Positions 35,676 through 45,307 are shown, numbered from the stretch's first letter. The stretch: 64,000 bases of DNA from Paenibacillus sp. L3-i20 (GCF_022180385.2 NZ_BQME02000001.1:310001-374000), one strand, 5' to 3'. Numbers and translations: made by a program. Notes: a model not told the origin generated them from the letters alone.

Positions 35676-37529
35676 TTATTCAACATTCGATTTTTCCGCT
35701 GGAAATTGTAAATCGTATAACTGCTTATACCTTCCCTTATGCTCTAGCAACAACGTATGGGTACCATGTTCGACTATACTACCGTTCTCCAAAACATAAA
35801 TGTGATCTGCTTGTTGAATAGTAGACAACCGATGAGCTATGACGAGGCACGTTCTCCCCTTTAGCAAAGTATTTAGAGCACTTTGAATGAGCTGCTCTGA
35901 TTCCGTGTCCAGAGATGCCGTTGCTTCATCCAAAATAATAATTTTCGGATTTTTTAAAATCGCTCTAGCAATGGAAAGACGCTGCTTCTGCCCACCTGAA
36001 AGCTTAACCCCTCGTTCACCAATTTGAGTTTTGTAACCATGTTTGAAATTCCCAATAAACTCTGATGCATTTGCCGCTTTTGCAGCTTCAAGCACATCCA
36101 TTTCCGTGGCATGGTGGTTACCGTACCTAATGTTCTCCTCAATCGATCCATTAAACAATACAATATCCTGTGAAACGATTCCAATCTGCTCTCTTAAGGA
36201 TTCCATCGTAACATCCCTCAAATCGTAACCGTCTATGGAAATACTACCTGCCTGTACATCATAAAATCTAGTAATCAGATGGGCAATTGTTGATTTACCC
36301 GAACCAGATGAACCGACGAGAGCTGTCATTTCTCCGGATTTCAACTCCAATTCGAAGTTTCTTAAAACTTCTCCCTCTTCTAGGCCAGCATACGCAAATG
36401 ACACATCACGAAATTGAATATGTCCCTTTACTTGCGGAAGGACTACAGCATCTTCACTGTCTACAACCTCTGCCTTTGTATTCATCACTTCTACGATACG
36501 CTCGTATGCAGCAGCCGCTTGCTGAATTGTGTTAAGAATACGACTAAAGTGCCGGACAGGATTTTGCAACAGTCGCAAATAGGCAATAAAAGCTACTACT
36601 GTACCTACCGTCATAAGATCTTTCATAGCTAACCATGCTCCAAATACAAGTACGATAGCAAGACCAACGAAATTAATAAAATCAATAATCGGCTCATATG
36701 CAGCACGCAGTCGTACTACCTGCACATTCGCTTCCATATTGCGACTAGTTCGCTCAGAAAACCGCTCCGATTCATATTCTTCTGCCGTAAATGACTTAAT
36801 AAGCCTAATACCTGTTAACGTGTTTTGCAGATGATCACTTACATCTGCGAGCGACTCCTGTACCTTCCGAAAGGAAGAGCGTATTCGCTTGCCAAATATT
36901 TTTGTCGTCAATATCATGAATGGGAACGTAGCGAGCAGCAGCAATGTCAGTCTCCAATCAATCCACAACATATATATAGCTATGGCAGTAAACGTAAAAA
37001 AGTCTGTGAAAAGCTGCATCATACTTGAGGATATGAGCTGTTGAAGTACGCTGACGTCGCTCGTTACTCTAGACATTAAATCGCCTGTTCTAGTGCGATC
37101 ATAATAAGCTACATCCATCCGCTGCAAGTGGCGATAAAGATCATTACGAAGTTTAAAAAGCACCTTTTGACCAATTGCTGCCATTACGGAAGTACTTAAA
37201 TAACGCAACACGCCAAGGGCAATTGCCGCACCCAGCACACATGCTCCAATAATAAATAGCTTGTTGAAGAGCTTATTTTCAATGACCGTATCTATCGTGT
37301 ATTTAGTTAACTGTGGAATAACGAATTCTAACAACGAAATGAATATCATGCAGCAGAGTGCAATTACAAGCGACTTCCATTCCGTCTTGGCATGCTCCAT
37401 AATGCGGCGGAACATATCAAGGATGCTTGCCGGCTTCACCTTCTCGCCGCTGCCGAACTTCCGTGTCCCCAGTCCTCTTGCAGCATTTGGGCTCTGATGA
37501 ACTCTTTCTTGATAGCCTCTTTCGCCCAT
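35676..37529 (-). CDS. Multidrug ABC exporter, half-transporter (BmrA/LmrA type)
   Basis: 617 aa. The membrane domain has six helices between about residues 55 and 330 (FRKVQESLADVSDHLQNTL typical). The nucleotide-binding domain has Walker A GSSGSGKST, Q-loop GIVSQDIVLF, signature LSGGQKQRLSIARAI, Walker B IIILDEATASLD and His switch AHRLSTI. Works as a homodimer exporting drugs or lipids. ATG 37529 follows the padR stop by 4 nt. Confidence 0.94.
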   Translation of the reverse strand: MGERGYQERVHQSPNAARGLGTRKFGSGEKVKPASILDMFRRIMEHAKTEWKSLVIALCCMIFISLLEFVIPQLTKYTIDTVIENKLFNKLFIIGACVLGAAIALGVLRYLSTSVMAAIGQKVLFKLRNDLYRHLQRMDVAYYDRTRTGDLMSRVTSDVSVLQQLISSSMMQLFTDFFTFTAIAIYMLWIDWRLTLLLLATFPFMILTTKIFGKRIRSSFRKVQESLADVSDHLQNTLTGIRLIKSFTAEEYESERFSERTSRNMEANVQVVRLRAAYEPIIDFINFVGLAIVLVFGAWLAMKDLMTVGTVVAFIAYLRLLQNPVRHFSRILNTIQQAAAAYERIVEVMNTKAEVVDSEDAVVLPQVKGHIQFRDVSFAYAGLEEGEVLRNFELELKSGEMTALVGSSGSGKSTIAHLITRFYDVQAGSISIDGYDLRDVTMESLREQIGIVSQDIVLFNGSIEENIRYGNHHATEMDVLEAAKAANASEFIGNFKHGYKTQIGERGVKLSGGQKQRLSIARAILKNPKIIILDEATASLDTESEQLIQSALNTLLKGRTCLVIAHRLSTIQQADHIYVLENGSIVEHGTHTLLLEHKGRYKQLYDLQFPAEKSNVE

Positions 37530-37533
37530 CTTG

Positions 37534-38160
37534 CTACATCCCTCCCGTAATTTCTCTTAGCGAGTCTCTTAATTTATTTAAAGCTTCTTTGAGTTTTACA
37601 GCCTTAGCATCATCCTCCATCGCGACCCTTTCAGCAGCCTTCATAAGGTGGAGCAACTCCTTACCAGCTGGAGTCAGTCTGCGATTGCGGCGGCGAACGT
37701 CACAATCTCTTTCTTCCTCCATACTCTCTTGCTCAAAAGGTGTTGGCTCTTCATATGCATTTCCACGATTTTCTACACTTTTTTTCTTCTCTTCGGCTTC
37801 CTGAAAATTTGTTCGCTCTTCTTGCAAGTATGAGCAACCTTCTTCAGTAATCTCGAATATCTTTTTCCCATCTTGCTTAGATGAAGAAACATACCCTTGA
37901 TCTCTAAGCATTTGTAGCGTTGGATAAATAGAGCCCGCCGATGGCTTGTAAGTACCTCCAGATTGTTCCTCCAGATGTTTCATCATCTGATATCCGTGCA
38001 TCGGCTCTCCTTGCAACAGTTCAAGAAGTGCAAACTTCACTCCACCTCTTGTAAAATATCTTCTTCCTGAGGAGCTTAACTCACGCTCCCCTCTATGATT
38101 AAGAAACAATTGATCGCAGCTATTCCATTCCTTGCTCTTTTTCATTGAATCATTACTCAT
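37534..38160 (-). CDS. PadR-family transcriptional repressor
   Basis: 208 aa. The winged helix lies at about residues 38-115: VKFALLELLQGEPMHGYQMM, then TYKPSAGSIYPTLQMLRDQG and a YVSSSKQDGKKIFEITEEG wing. A long charged region (115-165) precedes the C-terminal dimer helix, longer than usual for the family. It overlaps the exporter's leader and surely regulates it. Twin palindromes in its promoter are the likely operators. Confidence 0.93.
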   Translation of the reverse strand: MSNDSMKKSKEWNSCDQLFLNHRGERELSSSGRRYFTRGGVKFALLELLQGEPMHGYQMMKHLEEQSGGTYKPSAGSIYPTLQMLRDQGYVSSSKQDGKKIFEITEEGCSYLQEERTNFQEAEEKKKSVENRGNAYEEPTPFEQESMEEERDCDVRRRNRRLTPAGKELLHLMKAAERVAMEDDAKAVKLKEALNKLRDSLREITGGM

Positions 38161-38182
38161 ATTAGTTCATCCGCCCTTCTTG

Positions 38183-38236
38183 CGATATATCGTATTACGC
38201 TAAATATATTTTAAACGATATATCGTTATGTAACAA
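38183..38236 (-). promoter_or_regulatory. padR-exporter promoter with two palindromic operators
   Basis: Minus-strand promoter TTGTTA (38231-38236), 17 bp, TAAAAT (38208-38213). Palindrome CGATATATCG occurs twice, at 38216-38225 in the spacer and at 38183-38192 downstream; the centres are 33 bp apart, about three helical turns. Confidence 0.8.
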
Positions 38237-38259
38237 CATTGATATTCAACGGGTACACG

Positions 38260-38313
38260 AAAAAGGCGCTGATCCATAAGTAGAGTAATCTACTTTGGAG
38301 CAGCGTCTTTTTG
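38260..38313. terminator. Bidirectional-type terminator
   Basis: AAAAGGCGCTG pairs with CAGCGTCTTTTT with an inner GTAGA/TCTAC stem. It lies between padR and the AEC transporter. Confidence 0.72.
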
Positions 38314-38378
38314 CTGTTGCAGGGGGCAGGGGGCTTCTCGCGCGGTGCGGTCAACCCTCGTTAGCTATGACAATAGAC

Positions 38379-38438
38379 CAAAAATCAGAAAGGGCAGTGC
38401 AGGGATAACCTCCCTTAACACTGCCACTTCTGGTTTTT
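38379..38438 (-). terminator. Terminator of the AEC transporter gene
   Basis: CAGAA-GGCAGTG pairs with CACTGCC-TTCTG with A and T runs on both sides. It lies 80 bp past the stop at 38517. Confidence 0.72.
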
Positions 38439-38516
38439 GCCTATTTTTCATAAGGCGAGCTGTATCCTCAAGTAACGAACCTACTTTTGGGACAACCACT
38501 AGCTATAGTGATATAC

Positions 38517-39449
38517 TTACACTTCAATTTGCAAGAAAAAGATAACCGCTGTCACTGTAAAAATACTTAGTAGAGTAGATACAAAAACAGCTTGTGATGC
38601 AAATTCCTTTTCGTTGTCGAATTCCACGGCAAGAAGTACACTGCTCAGCGAAGTAGGCACAGCCGACGAAACGATTAACGCCGCTGCTGTCATCTTATCC
38701 AGTCCCATCAGCCAAACGATCAACGCTGCAAGAACTGGACCTGCCACTAGACGCAATATGCCAGAGAGGCTTACATCAACTAGCAAGGAACGTTTAATTC
38801 GCCATTCCATACTGCCAAGTTGCACACCTAATGTAATAAGTGCCGTCCCTATAAATGCACTTGAGAGATAGCCTATCGGCGTCTCTATGGGCTGAGGGAT
38901 TGGTACATTAAAACCTCTCAGTAGAAAGGCCAGTGGAATGACATAAATAATCGGCATGGAAAAGATCGTTTTCCAAACTTGGCGCATATCCGTCTTATGT
39001 GCATTTACACTATAGACACCATAGGTGTTCGGCACAAATGCTTGCGTCATCATAATAAGCACTTGAATAGCAAGTGTCTCCTTATTGCCCGCGAACGCAA
39101 GCTGATTAAGCGGTATTCCATAATTCGCACTGTTGTAAAACAACACACTGTTGCGCATAGCGCTTTTCATACTTGGACTGTAGCCCCTTGTCCGTATAAC
39201 AGCTTCAACTAATATGTATTGCCCTGCCATAAATAGTACAAAAAACAAAAGAACTTGAGCAATAACACCGCCCGAAATTGCTGTATTGTAAATTAAATCA
39301 AACATAATTGCCGGGGAAAATAAATAAAAATTCAGCTTTGACAACGTCTTAATATCTAGCGAAAATGACTTCTGCAAAACAATGCCGAGCGCTACCATTA
39401 TACCCATAGGCAACACGTTCGTAACTAAAATGTGGAAGAAAATGCTCAT
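38517..39449 (-). CDS. AEC-family (auxin efflux carrier-like) transporter
   Basis: 310 aa with about 10 membrane helices. Typical AEC features: FYLFSPAIMFDLIYN in helix 2, NSANYGIPLNQLAF (the crossover N-G-P motif) and AALIVSSAVPTSLSSVLLA near the C-terminus. Relatives carry organic acids such as malate. Monocistronic. Confidence 0.9.
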   Translation of the reverse strand: MSIFFHILVTNVLPMGIMVALGIVLQKSFSLDIKTLSKLNFYLFSPAIMFDLIYNTAISGGVIAQVLLFFVLFMAGQYILVEAVIRTRGYSPSMKSAMRNSVLFYNSANYGIPLNQLAFAGNKETLAIQVLIMMTQAFVPNTYGVYSVNAHKTDMRQVWKTIFSMPIIYVIPLAFLLRGFNVPIPQPIETPIGYLSSAFIGTALITLGVQLGSMEWRIKRSLLVDVSLSGILRLVAGPVLAALIVWLMGLDKMTAAALIVSSAVPTSLSSVLLAVEFDNEKEFASQAVFVSTLLSIFTVTAVIFFLQIEV

Positions 39450-39639
39450 AGCTGCATCTGCTACTTTCTATTAGTACTTGCGCTTAAGTACGCTGCACTT
39501 CATTCTAACTCTGTTCATTAACAACGTAAAGTATATTCTATACAAACATCTTAGTTTAGCAACTGCATATCATTCTACTAACCAAATGGTCAGTTCCAAC
39601 GATTAGTCTACAAACATAACTTCCTAACTCCTAACCAAA

Positions 39640-39790
39640 GGTATCAAGGACAGGAGAAACAGACTTTTGATAAACGAAAACACGTCTATGAAGCAGCAAA
39701 AGCTTCACATCCAACATGTTGGTCAGGTAACACTGGCAACAGGCGTTTAGAAGAAGAAGTTTAGGGTCGCGACAACTACTTTGACAAACA
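39640..39790 (+). pseudogene. Possible IS3-family orfB C-terminal relic
   Basis: In one plus-strand frame near 39670-39757 the DNA reads KRKHVYEAAKASHPTCWSG, then an acidic end with a stop. This resembles the C-terminal tail of one IS3-family integrase group. No complete frame, no start. A weak call. Confidence 0.35.
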
Positions 39791-39817
39791 CCGAAGGTTG
39801 AATTAGCTTTCTTGTAA

Positions 39818-40085
39818 TCATTTGATATAGCTAAACGAAAGAATCCGTTTTTGATATTGAGTGCATTTGTTGAAAAAATAAATATAATAGCTGTTTTTTT
39901 TCAAATACTTTGGCTTTTTTATATCTTGAAAGCGATATTCACTATGCTTTGCCTTTTTTATTAAGTTGAAGAATGATTTAAAGCGACGGTCTACTACTTT
40001 CAATATTTGTTGAGATACACCTGCTTGACGTGAAACTGTCATGGCCAATACGAAATAATTAAACATTGAAATCCATATAAATGTT
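39818..40085 (-). pseudogene. TnpB (IS200/IS605 OrfB) N-terminal relic
   Basis: The minus-strand frame reads AGVSQQILKVVDRRFKSFFN, then KKAKHSEYRFQDIKKPKYLKK. This matches the N-terminal region of TnpB (V-QQ-LK-VD--FKSFF, then K-PKYLKK). The rest of TnpB, including the RuvC residues, is missing. Relic of an IS605-type element. Confidence 0.55.
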
Positions 40086-40112
40086 TTATTTATGTAGCTA
40101 CTACAGTCCGTC

Positions 40113-41033
40113 CTACGCCCCAAACAGCCTCATAAGCAAAATGCCTGAAAAGGATAACATAATGCCAGCAACTTCGGTTCGTGTAAACTTTTCCTTAACA
40201 ACAAATCTCGTATACAGCAAGACAATCAATACATTCAGTGCAACGACTGCAGACACAAGCCCTGCTTTGCCAACATCAAATGCAGTTACTATAAGCATCA
40301 TACCAACCGTATTCGTTGAACCGATTGCCATCCCTATAAAAAAGGTTTGTTTTTCGCTCCAAGCTGCCTTTTCCGTCGCTACACCAATCGACGATAATTG
40401 CAGCAATTCAGAGGATGCTCCAGCCTCAACGGTCTTGCTTCTAACGAGCCGCCTATCATTCAGCCACCAAAGACCAAAGCATGTTGCACCTGCTGCAAAC
40501 ATCATAACCATTGTAGGATATAGCTCAGCTTCCATAATTGTAGACCACTTACCAGATAGGTCATTTCCCGCAAATAGTAACATCGCAAGCAGACCCCACT
40601 GAGCACCTTGTAAATTACGAAGCGAAATATCATTGGAATAACGCACTAGCAGAACCCCGCCAATAATGATGAGAAAGGCAATAAGCTGTACGCTGCGCAA
40701 CTGCTCATTCCATAGAAAATAAGCAACAATGACAACAACAACTGACGGAAGTGCTGTCAGAATAGCAACGAGTGATGCTTTGCCGACCGCAAATCCTTTG
40801 AACATACTCGCATTAGCGCCGAAAGAGAACACTCCCATCTGAATACCGATTAAACAAGACATCGACCATGGTGAAGATAATATAATTGCAATTATTAAAT
40901 TGACGACTGCTCCCATCGCAAATGTTCCACAAAGCAGCGCATTACGATTAATTGGCTTTTGACTCGTCCAATGATAAAGAATTCCTCTCACACCGAACCC
41001 CAATGCTGCTAATAAAGAATAGGTGAGCCACAT
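40113..41033 (-). CDS. EamA-family (DMT) transporter
   Basis: 306 aa with 10 membrane helices in two EamA repeats. LTALPSVVVVIVAYFLWNEQ ends repeat 1 and VALNVLIVLLYTRFVVKEKF ends repeat 2, each with the conserved E in the last-but-one helix. An insertion of about 35 polar residues separates the halves. Substrate unknown. Confidence 0.88.
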   Translation of the reverse strand: MWLTYSLLAALGFGVRGILYHWTSQKPINRNALLCGTFAMGAVVNLIIAIILSSPWSMSCLIGIQMGVFSFGANASMFKGFAVGKASLVAILTALPSVVVVIVAYFLWNEQLRSVQLIAFLIIIGGVLLVRYSNDISLRNLQGAQWGLLAMLLFAGNDLSGKWSTIMEAELYPTMVMMFAAGATCFGLWWLNDRRLVRSKTVEAGASSELLQLSSIGVATEKAAWSEKQTFFIGMAIGSTNTVGMMLIVTAFDVGKAGLVSAVVALNVLIVLLYTRFVVKEKFTRTEVAGIMLSFSGILLMRLFGA

Positions 41034-41290
41034 ACAACTAAATATCTCCCTTCACTTACCTACCTACATTCTGCAAAGATTACTTAGTGAATACTACTCA
41101 TAATACCACCGTTCCTAGAAGGCAGAAACCAGTTCATTAAACATTCCTTCGTCACATAGATGTATGATTAATTTGCTTCTCCTACCTAAGACTGATTGAA
41201 GAGCGGTCTAGAGACTCTGTAATCCCCTATTGAACAATTTTACAATGAATAAGAAAAGGTCATGAATACACTTTCGAAGGTGAGGTTTAC
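41034..41290. other. Divergent intergenic region
   Basis: About 257 bp between EamA and the ABC pair. No gene seen. Promoters for both sides should lie here; no good -35/-10 pair with standard spacing was found by eye. Confidence 0.4.
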
Positions 41291-42223
41291 ATGATGCCCG
41301 TATTGGAAGTAAGCCAATTACGCAAGTCATTTAGTTCTGTTCTAGCTGTGGAGGACATTAGCTTCTCGGTTGAACCCGGAGAAATATTTACAATAATCGG
41401 TCCTAACGGTGCTGGCAAAACAACAACATTAGAGATGATTGAAGGGCTGTTACCTCCTGATTCAGGCGATATTCGATTTGGTTCCTTAAACTGGATGAAG
41501 AACAGTGAACAGATTAAACGCGAGATTGGTGTCCAACCACAATCAAGTGCTCTGTTTGACCTGCTAACTGTAAAAGAAAATTTGGAGTTGTTTGCTACCT
41601 TTTACCCTAAATCCCGTCCTGCGCTTGAAGTTATGGAAATGATCAGTTTGACCGATCAGCAGAACAAATACGTCAAGAAACTTTCTGGCGGGCAGAAGCA
41701 ACGACTTGCTATTGGACTCGCTATGATCAACGACCCCGATATTATTTTCCTGGATGAGCCAACAACTGGATTGGACCCGCAAGCCCGCCGCAACATTTGG
41801 GACATCATTCTGAAGCTAAAGGAATTAGGTAAAACAACTATTCTTACAACACATTACATGGAAGAGGCCGAGAAGCTTAGCGACCGTGTATGTATTGTAG
41901 ACCAAGGAAAAATCGTAACACTCGATACACCTGCAGCACTAATAGATCGTCTAACGAAAGAACGTGAGATCCGCTTGTCATTTCTCGATGGAGAAGCTGC
42001 AGCAGCAGAATCAGAGAAAGTCGCAATGCTGCAACAATCTGTCGTGAGAACACAGCTTGAGGGCGCTTCACTTAAGCTATGGTCTACTCAACCCGAAGAA
42101 ACGTTATTCGAACTATTTGGTTACGCAAAAGAATGCGGCTATCGACTTGAGCAAATTTCAATTCGCGAGATGAGCTTGGAAGATGTGTTCATTGCCTTCA
42201 CGGGCAAGGAATGGAGGGATTAA
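41291..42223 (+). CDS. ABC-2 transporter ATPase (CcmA/DrrA type)
   Basis: 310 aa. Walker A GPNGAGKTTT, Q-loop GVQPQSSALF, signature LSGGQKQRLAIGLAM, Walker B IIFLDEPTTGLDP and His switch TTHYMEEAEKLSD, plus a C-terminal extension (about 80 aa) as in DrrA-like drug exporters. AGGTGAGG precedes ATG 41291; ATG 41294 is also possible. The permease follows after 3 nt. Confidence 0.94.
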   Translation: MMPVLEVSQLRKSFSSVLAVEDISFSVEPGEIFTIIGPNGAGKTTTLEMIEGLLPPDSGDIRFGSLNWMKNSEQIKREIGVQPQSSALFDLLTVKENLELFATFYPKSRPALEVMEMISLTDQQNKYVKKLSGGQKQRLAIGLAMINDPDIIFLDEPTTGLDPQARRNIWDIILKLKELGKTTILTTHYMEEAEKLSDRVCIVDQGKIVTLDTPAALIDRLTKEREIRLSFLDGEAAAAESEKVAMLQQSVVRTQLEGASLKLWSTQPEETLFELFGYAKECGYRLEQISIREMSLEDVFIAFTGKEWRD

Positions 42224-42226
42224 ACG

Positions 42227-43348
42227 ATGGCAATAAAACAATTCACAAGTATGTTCAATGCGCAAATAAAAATGATGTTTCGGGAGAAACAAGTTTGGTT
42301 TTGGAACGTTTTTTTTCCTGTCATATTGATGGTTTTATTTATGATTATTTTCGGAGGAGGAGGCTCCAGTGACAACTTCAAGGCTAAAGTAGCCTTTGTC
42401 GATGCAGTTCCGAATGCCTCTTCAAAGCTACTGTTTGATGGGCTGGGACAAATACCTGTATTTGACCTCAATGATGATCAGATAGTAACGTTGGAAGAAG
42501 GTAAACGGCTGGTTGAGAAGAACGATATTAGCGCTTTAATCGTTCTTCCAGAGAAGGAAGGTGCTTCTGAGGTACAACTTATCGTCAATCGTGAACATGA
42601 GCAAGGAGCCACCACACAAGCTGTTTCCAGCATACTCGATACTTTCATTCAGCAAGCCAACCTAGCCGTTGTAGGTGCAAACCCTACTTATACCATTAGT
42701 ATGGAATCTGTAACTTCCGCATCTGAAGATACAGAATATCAAGATTTTTTGTTCACCGGCATGATTGGATTATCTGTCGCTCAAGGTGGTCTATTCGGCA
42801 TGGTGAATATTGTAGATATGCGTAAAAATGGGCTATTAAAGCGCTTTCGCATGACACCCGCTAGAATGGGATTATTCGGACTAGCCAGTATGCTCGTACG
42901 TTTCTTATTAGGCATCGTCCAAGTAATCATTTTAGCACTCGTTGGCGTGTTATTTTTCGGAGCTAACCTCAATCTAAATGTGCTTAGCCTCGTAATCGCC
43001 TTTTTCGCTGGAACGTTAGTATTCAATGCGATGGGCTATCTATTCTCTTCGTTCAGCAAAACAATTGAATCTTATATGGGCTTAGCTAATATCGCCAGTA
43101 TGCTGATGATGTTCCTTAGCGGCATCTTCTTCCCAGTTGAATCATTGCCTGAATGGCTGCAAGTAGTACCTAAAATATTGCCGCTCACCTACTTCGTTGA
43201 AGGAATGCGTGACGGGCTCATCTATGCAAACGGCGTGTTGTCGAGCACCTTCTGGACAGGGATGGGAATTATGGCGTTATGGGGAGTCTTTTGCTTCGTG
43301 CTTGCCTCCAAAATCTATCAAACCAAATCAATTGCAGCGACGAGATAA
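42227..43348 (+). CDS. ABC-2 transporter permease
   Basis: 373 aa. An N-terminal helix (about 25-45, VFFPVILMVLFMIIFGG) is followed by a 150-aa extracellular loop, then five C-terminal helices with the ABC-2 signature (MTPARMGLFGLASMLVRFLL, then FLSGIFFPVESLPEWLQVV). Partner of the upstream ATPase; drug, lipid or polysaccharide export is inferred. Confidence 0.92.
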   Translation: MAIKQFTSMFNAQIKMMFREKQVWFWNVFFPVILMVLFMIIFGGGGSSDNFKAKVAFVDAVPNASSKLLFDGLGQIPVFDLNDDQIVTLEEGKRLVEKNDISALIVLPEKEGASEVQLIVNREHEQGATTQAVSSILDTFIQQANLAVVGANPTYTISMESVTSASEDTEYQDFLFTGMIGLSVAQGGLFGMVNIVDMRKNGLLKRFRMTPARMGLFGLASMLVRFLLGIVQVIILALVGVLFFGANLNLNVLSLVIAFFAGTLVFNAMGYLFSSFSKTIESYMGLANIASMLMMFLSGIFFPVESLPEWLQVVPKILPLTYFVEGMRDGLIYANGVLSSTFWTGMGIMALWGVFCFVLASKIYQTKSIAATR

Positions 43349-43358
43349 CCTATTGTTA

Positions 43359-43404
43359 ATAGAGGATGATTAGTTCGAATGATGAGCTGATCTCCTCTAT
43401 TTTC
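43359..43404 (+). terminator. Terminator of the ABC-2 pair
   Basis: AATAGAGGA and TCCTCTATT arms (with inner GAT/ATC) are followed by TTTCTT. Confidence 0.75.
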
Positions 43405-43630
43405 TTGCAGGTATTAACGTGCCACACTTGAACTCCCCCCTTTTTCTTTGTTTAGAAGTGGAGGATTCCTAAGAGTTCTATTGAACACTAGTTCTTTAGG
43501 CTAACCCCGTAGTCCCTGCGGTTAGAAACCGCTTAAGTATGGGACTAATTAGGGTTAAGTTCTTTCGGAACGTGCCACTCGATTCATTCGGCAATGAGTG
43601 CAGATAAACAAAAAACACCTTGAGGATTAC
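43405..43630. repeat. Structured non-coding stretch and cassette-end repeat
   Basis: No gene. A patch at 43455-43560 (TGGAGGATTCCTAAGAG, then a CTAACC/GGTTAG hairpin) resembles the 3' end of IS200/IS605 elements. AACGTGCCAC occurs at about 43418 and 43568. A stretch from 43555 to about 43600 is shared with 51889-51934. The CCTTGAGG at 43618-43625 is the left arm of a terminator split by insertions. Confidence 0.45.
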
Positions 43631-43724
43631 GGAACTGACCCCGAAATGTGAGACAAAGTAAAACACCTTTAAGTAGAAGATACGACTATTGTAAAATAAT
43701 CGTACAACTTGGAGGTGTTTTTGC

Positions 43725-44045
43725 TTGGGAACAAGATTAAGTTACCCTGTAGAGGTAAAAATGAAAGCTATTGAAATGAGGTTAGTAGGTGTACCTGTAA
43801 AGGATGTGATGGATCAACTGCTCATTCGTAATAAGACCCAATTAAAGACTTGGATGAAATGGTACCGGAACGGTGAAGTCCATCGATTAGAACAACCAGT
43901 AGGGAAACAATACAGCTTTAATAAGGGGCCTGAATTTTCCACAGAATTAGCGAGACTAGAGGCTGAAAATCGTTTCTTAAAGCAGCAAATTGATCTATTA
44001 AAAAAGTACAAGGAATGGGAAAGGAAGTGGTTCGAGAAGGCGTAG
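43725..44045 (+). CDS. IS3-family transposase OrfA (copy 1)
   Basis: 106 aa: helix-turn-helix (EMRLVGVPVKDVMDQLLIRN, then LKTWMKWYRNGE) and a C-terminal leucine-zipper part (LARLEAENRFLKQQIDLLKK). A slippery A-AAA-AAG at 44000-44006 lies where the -1 frame opens into orfB, as in programmed frameshifting to OrfAB. Confidence 0.9.
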   Translation: MGTRLSYPVEVKMKAIEMRLVGVPVKDVMDQLLIRNKTQLKTWMKWYRNGEVHRLEQPVGKQYSFNKGPEFSTELARLEAENRFLKQQIDLLKKYKEWERKWFEKA

Positions 44046-44869
44046 CAGCATGTATGAAGCAATCTGAGGGAAGCATGGATGTCCAGATGATCTGTATGTT
44101 GTTCGGTATTTCAAGAGCAACCTATTATCGTTGGAAGAAGGAACCTTGTAACAGCAAAGGAAAAGTAACGGAGCGAATTCGTGAGCTTTGCCACTACCAT
44201 CGATTTCGTTGCGGTTATCGAAAGATCACTGCGCTCCTTCGTGAAGAAATGAGGATTAACCATAAAGCGGTACAGCGAATTATGCAGCAAGAAGGATGGC
44301 AATGTAAAGTTAAGGTTAAAAAACGGAAGAAGAACGGAGCGCCAGCACATGTGGCTGAAAACCTGTTGAAACGACAGTTTAAGTCTGATCGACCGTTGCA
44401 AAAGTTAGTTACAGATATAACGTACTTGCCATATGGGCCTAAAATGTTGTATCTTTCAAGCATTCTAGATCTGTTTAACGGAGAGATTGTTGCTTATACA
44501 CTAGGCGACACGCAAGACACTGCCTTTGTTCTAGACACGTTGCATCAGTTGCCCGAGCTACCAGAGGAATGTGTCCTACACAGTGATCAGGGTTCTGTGT
44601 ATACCTCTAGCGACTACCAGGAGGCTGTAAAAGGAAAAGGCATTACCATGAGCATGTCCCGTAAAGGTACGCCCGTCGATAATGCCCCCATTGAATCGTT
44701 TCACGCCTCACTAAAGTGCGAAACATTCTATCTCGACCGTTTAACGTGTACCACGACGGCAATCGTGATGCAGACAGTCAAAGATTACATAGACTATTAT
44801 AACCGTATTCGTATTCAAACGAAACTAAATAACCAGTCACCGATTCAGTATCGACAACTGGTTGCTTAG
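44015..44869 (+). CDS. IS3-family transposase OrfB (copy 1), DDE integrase
   Basis: 284 aa. HTH_21-like N-terminal region (CGYRKITALLREEMRINHKA) and rve domain with the DDE triad: D in VTDITYLPYG, D in LHSDQGSVYTS, E in NAPIESFHASLK. Overlaps orfA by 31 nt in the -1 frame. Intact. Confidence 0.93.
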   Translation: MGKEVVREGVAACMKQSEGSMDVQMICMLFGISRATYYRWKKEPCNSKGKVTERIRELCHYHRFRCGYRKITALLREEMRINHKAVQRIMQQEGWQCKVKVKKRKKNGAPAHVAENLLKRQFKSDRPLQKLVTDITYLPYGPKMLYLSSILDLFNGEIVAYTLGDTQDTAFVLDTLHQLPELPEECVLHSDQGSVYTSSDYQEAVKGKGITMSMSRKGTPVDNAPIESFHASLKCETFYLDRLTCTTTAIVMQTVKDYIDYYNRIRIQTKLNNQSPIQYRQLVA

Positions 44870-44988
44870 TTAGGTGTTTTATCCCTGTCTCATAAACGGG
44901 GGTCAGTTCCTACCTGAACCGCGCCCCTTAAAATAGACATTAGAAAAAGCCCCCGGGTTAATCTAAACTATTTTAGGGGGTGTTTGGC

Positions 44989-45307
44989 ATGGCGATAAAA
45001 GGACAGAAGTTAAAAACGTACAGTCAAGAACTGAAGATGAAAGCGATCAGCATGAAGCTAGAAGGAATGACGAAATGCCAAATTGCAAAAGAGCTTTGGA
45101 ATAGAAGATCCTGCTCGGGTTAAGATCTGGATGCGTAAGTATAAGCAGTTTGGCGAGTACGGTCTTATGGATAATAGAGGAAGACGTGAAGCGTATACGG
45201 ACGAAGATAGGCATCTTCAGAAGCTTACTCGGGAGAATGAGATGCTAAAAAAGTGCTTGAAAATCTGGATACAGGAGGTACAAAAAGAAGCAGGTTCAAG
45301 GTTGTAG
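44989..45307 (+). pseudogene. IS3-family orfA, frameshifted
   Basis: It begins MAIKGQKLKTYSQELKMKA and then runs into an early stop. An extra T near 45100 separates this from the continuing frame GIEDPARVKIWMRKYKQFG with its leucine-zipper end (LTRENEMLKKC). Ribosome site TAGGGGGTG. Confidence 0.85.

Larger units (their letters stand above)
43631..44910 (+). mobile_element. IS3-family insertion sequence, copy 1
   Basis: 1280 bp with terminal inverted repeats starting GGAACTGACCCC at both ends, and 3-bp target duplications TAC at 43628-43630 and 44911-44913. It contains orfA and orfB. It is almost identical to the inverted copy at 55453-56732; one difference was seen (GAA versus GAG in orfB). 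Confidence 0.92.
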
